Assembly: GCF_002127325.2 (NCBI RefSeq)
Contig: NC_035436.2
Span: 123,302,271 to 123,366,270, forward strand
Source: Helianthus annuus
Taxonomy: Eukaryota; Streptophyta; Magnoliopsida; Asterales; Asteraceae
Reading direction: 5' to 3'
Length of the DNA stretch: 64,000 nt
Each line of letters begins with the position of its first letter. The stretch's first letter is position 1. The notes below the pieces were generated by a model. The model did not search any database. It saw nothing but the letters and a program-made list of their open reading frames with translations, and was not told where the DNA came from. Position numbers and translations under genes: made by a program. Below, piece by piece: positions 57,201 through 64,000 of this stretch.

Positions 57201-57567
57201 AAATCGGTATAGTTTCACAGTTTGACACAAATAGTCCCTGCGATCGAACAAACTTGATTTCAACACACCAAACCATCCAAAACTTATTTCTAAGTTATGT
57301 GGAGGTTATTTAAGGTATGTTAAGCCTATTTCACTATTCCGGAGTGTTTGTTGCATTAAACTGGTTATATTTACGCATCAGTGCGCGTATAACCTTCTAG
57401 AAGCGATTTAGAGCTTGAAATCGGAATCTAAATAAATTGCAAAATCACCAAACACAAATACACACATAATAACACAAAAACAAACATAATAACACCAAAG
57501 CACATTGTTTTATTAATAATCAACATTGTTTTACATCGTACAGAGATTACAGAGCATAGTTGTCACA
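54223..57567 (-). repeat. E5 5' LTR
   Basis: 3345 bp, highly similar to 46589-49884. It includes two copies of a perfect palindrome, CCCATGGTTTT with AAAACCATGGG, at 56587-56610 and 56646-56669. The outer end on the element strand starts TGTGACAACTATG. Confidence 0.85.
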
Positions 57568-57572
57568 TGTAT

Positions 57573-57683
57573 GTAACAGAAATCAGAACGCAGTTCAAGT
57601 CATTAATTGTAATTCAGCACAGTCATTAAGAACATATCATTATTTAATAATTGTACGGAAGCATGCAAATTTGACAGTTGTCA
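57573..57683 (-). repeat. E4 5' LTR, probable outer end
   Basis: The sequence continuing the E4 LTR beyond E5, ending GACAGTTGTCA, which is TGACAACTGTC on the element strand. The LTR without E5 would be about 3.6 kb. The far boundary is inferred from the terminal motif only. Confidence 0.5.
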
Positions 57684-58656
57684 GAGGTATAACAAAGCTC
57701 AAAAGACCAAGAGCTCAAGTGTTGAAGCGATTCCTAGGGTAACAAACACTATATTAAGGAATCGACACCTAAATCGGAAGATCGGGTAGAATGAGGTCTT
57801 GTAAACCAAATGAGTGTTGGAACTCATGTGATATGGTCTAACAAAGCCTATATTCTAAATTGAAACCTATCCTAAATGCTTACGACCCGTTAAGGTAGCT
57901 TACGCCACTTTAACATGTCGTTCGCGCGAATGCGCTTTCGAGACGCCTAACTAGTCCTATGACAAGTATTATATGCCTTAACATATCTAATTATGTTATA
58001 TAATCAGTTTAGATGCCAAAACATGTGTTTCATATGCTTAAAATGAAATTATGTGCAAAAGGGTATTTTGGTCATTTTCCTAAGGCATATAAACTACCTA
58101 TCATTTTCCTACGGGTATTTGGTCACTTTTGTTTTTGTATCCGATACGTTTGTTTCCGCCTCTCGTATTTCACCAAAAATTCTGATTTCTACTCACTTTC
58201 TTCACATTTTTCAAAATTAAAAAAGATTTTACGGATAAAATGGCTTGATTTTCTCACATAATACGCGAAATACTGTTTTAACAAATCCTTGAAAGAATCA
58301 GACCTAAATTCGACCTAAAACGTGATCAATTTGACAAAAATCCAGTCGATTGTGTGACATCAGCTTCAATTCGTATGAATTGCATTCCAATTCGTTTGAA
58401 TTTGAGTTTCATTTTGTGACATCTGTGTCACTTTAGCCATCAAACAAATACCAAACCAATAAAATATTGTATTTCATACTTGGGATTTGTATAAACATGT
58501 GTATCATTTGCACATATCAATTCTTGTTCGATTTCGGGCTCTAAATCGCTTTCTGGAAGGTTATATGCGCATTGATGCATAAATGTAACCAGTTTAATGC
58601 AACAAACACTCCGGAACAGTGACATAGGCTTAAAATACCTTAAATAACCTTTACAT
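57684..58656. repeat. Rearranged E5-like LTR fragments in two orientations
   Basis: 57720-58100 resembles the E5 LTR near 47880-48260 in the same orientation (CCAAATGAGTGTTGGAACTC and flanks). From about 58520 to 58656 the sequence is the reverse complement of the LTR near 49670-49790 (GGTTATATGCGCATTGATGC type). The junction between is unclear. No gene. Confidence 0.65.
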
Positions 58657-58868
58657 TGTCACACCCCGACCACGTAGAACATACAAAACGTGGCGGAAAC
58701 GTCGGGGAGTGTTGTAACATAATCAATTGTTTCAAATCCATGGCAATTGAAGTTTCGTTTTATTAATCAAACATGAATGTTTACATTGTTTAAACAAGAA
58801 CCAAAGAGTACATAACATAAATTATCTAGTTCTTGTCTCGTTTTAAGGCACTAAGGCACAGGACCAAC
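58657..58868 (-). repeat. E6: LTR edge of another E5-related element
   Basis: Starts TGTCACACCCCGACCACG, the same terminus as the E5 LTR but diverged downstream. It is interrupted after 212 bp by E7. The rest lies beyond the window. Confidence 0.7.
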
Positions 58869-61692
58869 TGTAACACCCCCAAAATTCCACCAGCGGAAAC
58901 CCCGCGAGGCGTGTTACGCATCAGAGTTCGAGCCACCAATCACATTGAACCAATAGTAAATACTTAATGAAACATGCCATTAATTACCAATAGAAATTGT
59001 TAAACATGATATCAATTCTCAAGATGTTGTGTAGCGGAAGCATGTAATAAACCGTTTAGTAATAGTTTCATGATAATAATCAAAATCAATGTATCGTTTA
59101 TAAGTCAATCCAAGAGTCTCGATCCATGACCACTCCAGCACTCCCAGATAGCAAGTCCATGTTCCAAAGTTAACGACCAACAAGCATGCAAACAAGTGTG
59201 TCAGACTACGCTGGTGAGTTCAAAGTTTTGTTACCGAGTTTAGTTACCAGATACATGTATGAAACAGTTTAACAATTTGATTTGATGTTGTTATTAACTC
59301 GATTACCGTATGTGGCGACTAGATGTGAATGCCCAACCCCAATGCCACCATTTAGACATTGGTCATGATGTCAAGGTATCAAACAACCTTGAATAGATGT
59401 AAGGGGTCTTATATGTACACGATGTGAATGCCCAACCCCAATGCCTCTAACTAGGCATTGGTCATGAAGTCCAGGTAATTAGTTCACGCCCGTCCTTTCG
59501 GCCCGGTGTGAGGGTGCCAAACCTAATAGCGCTATCAACTAAATACCTCCTTGCTTCTTCAGCAACACGGTAGATGTAGGGGGTCTTACATGATAGATAC
59601 TGTGTTCAATAACCAACATCCCAATTAAATAGTTTACCCAGCATTCCCTTCAGGAACGTTTACCAGATGTCCCAAACCACCGGGACGCATGCTTAGAAAA
59701 GTACAGTGAACTCACCTTAGGTTTGCTCGGTTCAATTTGTTATGCGTTTACTGTGGATCGACCAACCCTAGAATAGTTATCATTAATCATCAGTTTTGTA
59801 TTCACATTGCAACACGTAACTTGTCACATAACTCACAAGCAACGAATGAGCACGACACATAACTCTACAGTTTATCATAGCAAGTGTACGAACTCCAATA
59901 TTATACAACCAAACAGCCGGGTTCACAAACCGGACCACACATTACACAATAGCTATTCAGGTCACACGTTACTTCGTTTTACAAACATAAGCGACTAACA
60001 AAATATAACAGTTTATTTCATCGACCCACTTAATGTGCGGCCCACTGGGCCCGACCGAGATAGGTGCGTGTGCAACCCGGGTCAACTAGACCATAATCAT
60101 CTCACGGTCTCGAACCCAACCCAATCCGGCCCAACTGTGACGTCTAACAACTTGACACAACCCAAACCAATAACTCAATTTATATGTATGTGTGTATCCA
60201 GTATTTGCATACGGCCCAACCCATAAATCATCCACTAACTTTATGGTTCATTCACTCAATTAGTAATCCAATAGATACATACATGATCTGTTAAGTGTTC
60301 GATCCAAACTAAAAGGCCTAGATCATGTGTACAATAATCATACAGTGATCCAAAACTAACTATATCATGTAATCAAACATATCCCAATTATGTGTGTATG
60401 ACAAAAGGTTTCAAATAAAGAGAGTGTAATGTCAGTTTGTTTAGTGTGTGATCGGTTAAACAATTCATTCCTTTCATCTTACATAATTAACAGAATAAGA
60501 CAAGGAACATATAACACATTCGGCCTAATCACATTGCACAGCTCACATATCACAATCATCATATCAGTTCAGAAATCATGTGCTATATTCAGACTAGGTT
60601 AACTTTCATTAATTTTTGTCAATAATGTCATACAAACCTAACTCACACCAACTTTTCGTCCTATTGCATGAACATGAATTGTTAACAACAGTTAACATAA
60701 TCATCAATTATCATCATCAATTTAATCAATCATCATCTCATTATTATTAAAGGATCAACACATGGCCGCCATTTTGACTATCATCTCCACCTTACATCAC
60801 ATGGGCTGCACATGCAAACTAACACAATTCTCAATACATATGCAATCAGATCATATAACCTTGAATTGAGATAATATCATGTGATATCAAAGTTGCTTTT
60901 AGTTTCTAATTGGACCGATCAAATTAGTGGACTTTTAAAGTATCACTTGAAGTTATAATGAATTTGACAATAGATATTCGTGCGACCTGATTTGATTCAA
61001 GCTAAATGGTTCAAGTTTAATTTTACATCGGGTAATACAATGACTTTTCCCGAAATCTAAGAATCAGATTATTTATAACAAACATAAAGCTATCACTATC
61101 ACCTTTGATTAACAACATAATCACCACCTAGCATTCTCCAATTGCACTAATCTATGCACTAGAATATCATGTTATTCATTATTCATGCAACACGTTCATA
61201 TGATCAAAACACACCCAATTAATCTACAACCATTACATCAAACATACCTGAACACGAGGGAGAATAAGGGTTTCGGGTGATGATGATTTGGGACCTGCCG
61301 ACATTCGCAAGGGGGGTTTCTAGGGTTTGCAATATATTTGTGGTTATGTGATAATAAAAGGGATTACACAAGTTATGCACGTATAAATTCTACAATCGTA
61401 GTCGGGTCCAACTTCAGCTTGATTTGGGCCGAGAGTAAATTGAACAAGGGTAACCAAATTCTAAGTCCACAAATGTACCAAGTCCATAAGGATGTGGGCT
61501 GACCAAGTTCATAAGTGTGTGGGCCGAGATTACTTAGTAATGGTTGCGGCCCAATCATAACAATTTTCAACACCGAGAATGGCCCAACAACACACTCAAC
61601 CATATTCCAAAACGGTTAAATTTAACAGTGACCGCAACAAGGAATGAGAGATCAAAATTACAAGACTAACCTTGACAGTTCGGGTTGTTACA
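58869..61692 (-). repeat. E7 3' LTR (Ty3/gypsy)
   Basis: 2824 bp from TGTAACACCCCC to GGGTTGTTACA, near-inverted ends. The element interior lies to the right, where the gypsy palindrome and a purine-rich tract adjoin it. The candidate target site CCAAC is at 58864-58868; its partner is outside the window. Small ORFs inside show no family match. Confidence 0.82.
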
Positions 61693-61843
61693 TCATCCCC
61701 AACTTGAAAGAAATTTCGTCCCGAAATTTGATAAGTAAACCAAAGGTAACACAAAGCGACAAAGTGTTAGATTAGGATGACTGTGGATTTTCCTCGGGTG
61801 TCACATCATCCCCAACTTGAAAGGGAATTTCGTCCCGAAATTC
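61693..61843 (-). promoter_or_regulatory. E7 PPT region, duplicated
   Basis: The LTR-proximal block TCATCCCCAACTTGAAAG plus palindrome occurs at 61693-61729 and again at 61805-61843. The first palindrome is AAATTTCG/CGAAATTT. The second is GAATTTCG/CGAAATTC, changed on both arms. Confidence 0.75.
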
Positions 61844-64000
61844 TCCAATGATATCATAAGTTAATAATACCGCTTGAACAACTGAGGATACTAGAGCTTA
61901 CTCCGATCATTGTGTTCCCACGTGAGCTCCTGTCCACGTTTTGGGTACTAACGAACACTCACGATTGGAATTCGACTAAGTTAACGAACCTTGACTTCCT
62001 GGTCCATGTGTTCCATAAATTCCTCTAGTAAAGGTATCACACGTGTTTCATCGGATAACCACTACCTTAGATCTGAGACATAAACGATATCACGTACGTC
62101 ACCCAATTCGTCGGGTAACTTAAGTTTGTAGGTTACGCTTCCGATTCTTCCCAGACTGTTGAATGGTCCATCGTGACGTCAATTTAACTCGCCATGCTTC
62201 CCAAGCATCCCACACCCTCCCAGGGTGAGACTTTCTACACAATACGATTGCCTACAACGATCTTCCAGCGTTTCCCAAGTTTATCAGCTTTTCCTGATGA
62301 TCACGCGTTGCCGCCAGACGATTTCCGACCTAATCAATCTTCCCAAGGGTTTCAAGTACAAGTCCTGGACCTGTGATTAGGTAGTCGTCCACCTCAGTCC
62401 CACAAGGAGGTTGGTGTTATCGCCCATGCAATGCCTCTTCAGAGCTATATGCATACTAAAACGGTGATGGTTGCAGTAGAACTCACCCAAAGATAAGCGT
62501 CCTTCCAGTTCTACTAAAGCTAATCATACACATGCTCACAGCATGTCTTCGAGCGTCAGGATGGTTCGTTTACTCTGACTGTTTGTCTTATGGTGATAAG
62601 CAATGCCCATGTCTAGACGTGAGCCAAGGGTGTTGTGTATTGCCTGACATAATTCATGCATAGATCAAATTCAGAGGTAACAGAAGTTGGCACCTCGTAC
62701 CTAAAAGCCGCCTCTCTCAGAGGAACATTCACAGCTGTGAAGACTATCTGTTCTGTTGATTGCAAGAATGTGTACTGGTAACTTGAGTCTATCAATGATC
62801 ACCTAGGTGATAATGTTTCCGTTTCGAGTTGTAAGTAGACTAGCGACAAGATCCATGGCAGTCTGTTCTCATTTCCATATGGGTGTTTCTGGTTGCTGAT
62901 ATTCCACCTTGACCTTCCCACAAGTCAAACATCATTCACATACATTGCTAGGCGGGCCTTCATGCTCGATCACCAGTACGGGATTTGTAGGTCCTAATAT
63001 CTCTCCTCAAAACCCATATGACTAGAATATCGAGGTCGGCGTGCTTTGGTCAACATAAATTCCCTACAATTGCCGTATAATGAGATCTACATTCGTTCCG
63101 GGAGGTAGCGAATATCGTCCGACCTGCCAAAGGTTGCTTCTCTACGCCCCGCAGGGACTCAACTTGAAAATTTTCTCCCGTTAGTTCCCTAGTTTTTACA
63201 GAACGAGTTGGGTCAGGTGGGTTAAAGTCGATGGCGAGCTGCAAAGTCCATGCACGTTCAGGTTCCACAGTCGTAATCTACCCAGAAGTTCCATCCTGCG
63301 ATGCCATTTACTGATTTAGCTCTTTCGAAACCAGAGTACACGGAAGACCCTTGTGATCGGTCTAAGTAACGCATTTGGTACCGTCCAAGTAATGCCTCCG
63401 TGTAACTCCAAAGACCACGGTTTCCACCACCAGCTGTGTGTCATGCAGTTCTTCTTTGTAATTTCAGTACGTAAGTCGTTACTCTCTCGTGTTGCGGCGA
63501 CGTGTATCTGGGACTCTGATTCAAAACATCATGATATACCACTGTATTACCCATGCCCTTGGGTAAAAATGAGGCTCAGTACCATACCAAATCAGGATTC
63601 GAAAGCTGAAGAGACGTCCTCATGTTCTGTCCTTCGCGAACGCGGCACCCCGCTGTGCTAAAGGGATCTAAGCTATGCAGCCTTCGAAATTCCTGTGATA
63701 AATCAAGCGGAACCAAGAAATCGTTGTATCCTCGAAGGACTTTTAGTGTCGATCAGTTTCCAAAGAAAACGGGTCTTAGCGGGATTCACGTGCATTCCCA
63801 CTTTGTTGATTACATTACCCAAAAGGTACCTCTCGAATTCAGAAGCTTCGTTTATCAAGACTTCGTGTGATGCGGCTCCTCCATCAGGACCTCCCAAATA
63901 GGATAAAAAGTTGTCCATGTTGTTGCTTTCCCCCCGAAAAGGGTTCAAAATGTCACCAAATAGCACGGTCGGTTCACATGATCTATGAGGCTGCTGGTAT
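61844..64000 (-). pseudogene. pol: E7 gypsy pol, decayed, running off the window
   Basis: The minus strand near 61900-62000 encodes a chromodomain-like end (MDQEVKVR, then KRGQELTWEHNDR). Around 63100-63270 there is a decayed pre-integrase linker (VESLRGVEKQ). At 63703-63966 is the end of RT (RYLLGNVINKVGMHVNPAKT, then IQRFLGS). Order right to left is RT, linker, integrase, chromodomain, as expected. Many frameshifts and stops are present and no long ORF survives. Confidence 0.72.

Larger units (their letters stand above)
46589..57567 (-). mobile_element. E5: Ty3/gypsy Tekay-type chromovirus, internally deleted
   Basis: LTRs at 46589-49884 (3' LTR) and 54223-57567 (5' LTR) flank a 4.3-kb minus-strand interior. 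The candidate duplication TGTAT is at 46584-46588 and 57568-57572; it lies in a TATG repeat, so chance is possible. PBS, gag, protease, RT and integrase with a chromodomain-like tail are present. RNase H and most of the protease-RT linker are missing, and several stops are present. LTRs differ only slightly by eye, so this defective form moved recently, presumably with help. It is inserted in the E4 LTR. Confidence 0.88.

Noticed and set aside
59807..60226. Small plus ORFs inside the E7 LTR
   Set aside because: AT-rich, no motif, no start context; ordinary chance ORFs.
62194..62376. 60-aa plus ORF in E7 interior
   Set aside because: Antisense shadow of decayed gypsy pol.

Overview
The window is plant nuclear DNA made almost entirely of nested LTR retrotransposons. 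I see no host gene, tRNA, rRNA, CRISPR array or bacterial feature. All six visible primer-binding sites match the 3' end of plant initiator tRNA-Met, elements carry 5-bp target duplications, and the families are Ty1/copia (Sirevirus-like) and Ty3/gypsy (Tekay-like chromovirus). Several accessory ORFs look, from memory, like predicted proteins common in Asteraceae annotations, so a composite-family eudicot is my best guess for the organism; this is inference.

Layout. E1 (9-6109, +) is a complete copia element with a shortened gag and almost no pol, inserted just upstream of the protease of E2. E2 (6110-11758, +) keeps an intact 1167-codon pol and its LTR. That LTR is preceded by a PPT and followed by a PBS and a second gag (E2b), so LTR-internal-LTR-internal units are in tandem. 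The E2b gag is split by a 10.8-kb LARD-type element (13347-24191) with about 4.2-kb LTRs and a 2.5-kb non-coding but structured interior. E2b ends at 24701 with the last 16 bp of its own LTR.

E4 (minus strand, about 25291-57683) is a decayed gypsy element: RT/PR remnants, gag, a solo LTR insertion (27193-27738), an extra upstream ORF, a tandem array of small palindromes, PBS and LTR. E3 (29814-42557, +), a 12.7-kb copia element, is inserted in the palindrome array. It carries gag, broken pol and two related accessory ORFs after pol. E5 (46589-57567, minus) is a Tekay-type gypsy element inserted in the E4 LTR; it has lost its RNase H and most of the protease-RT linker. The right end (57684-64000) holds rearranged E5-like LTR pieces, the start of another LTR (E6), and E7, a minus-strand gypsy element with a full 3' LTR and decayed pol running off the window.

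How it works together: only E2 pol and E3 gag look intact over their whole length. E1, E5 and the LARD are defective but have complete ends, and would have depended on enzymes from other copies. The most unusual signals are non-coding. They are a repeated hairpin module in the LARD interior with compensatory changes, a hairpin shared by the 3' regions of E1 and E2, a covarying array of palindromes in the E4 leader, and dense motif arrays around several LTR promoters. All base comparisons were made by eye.
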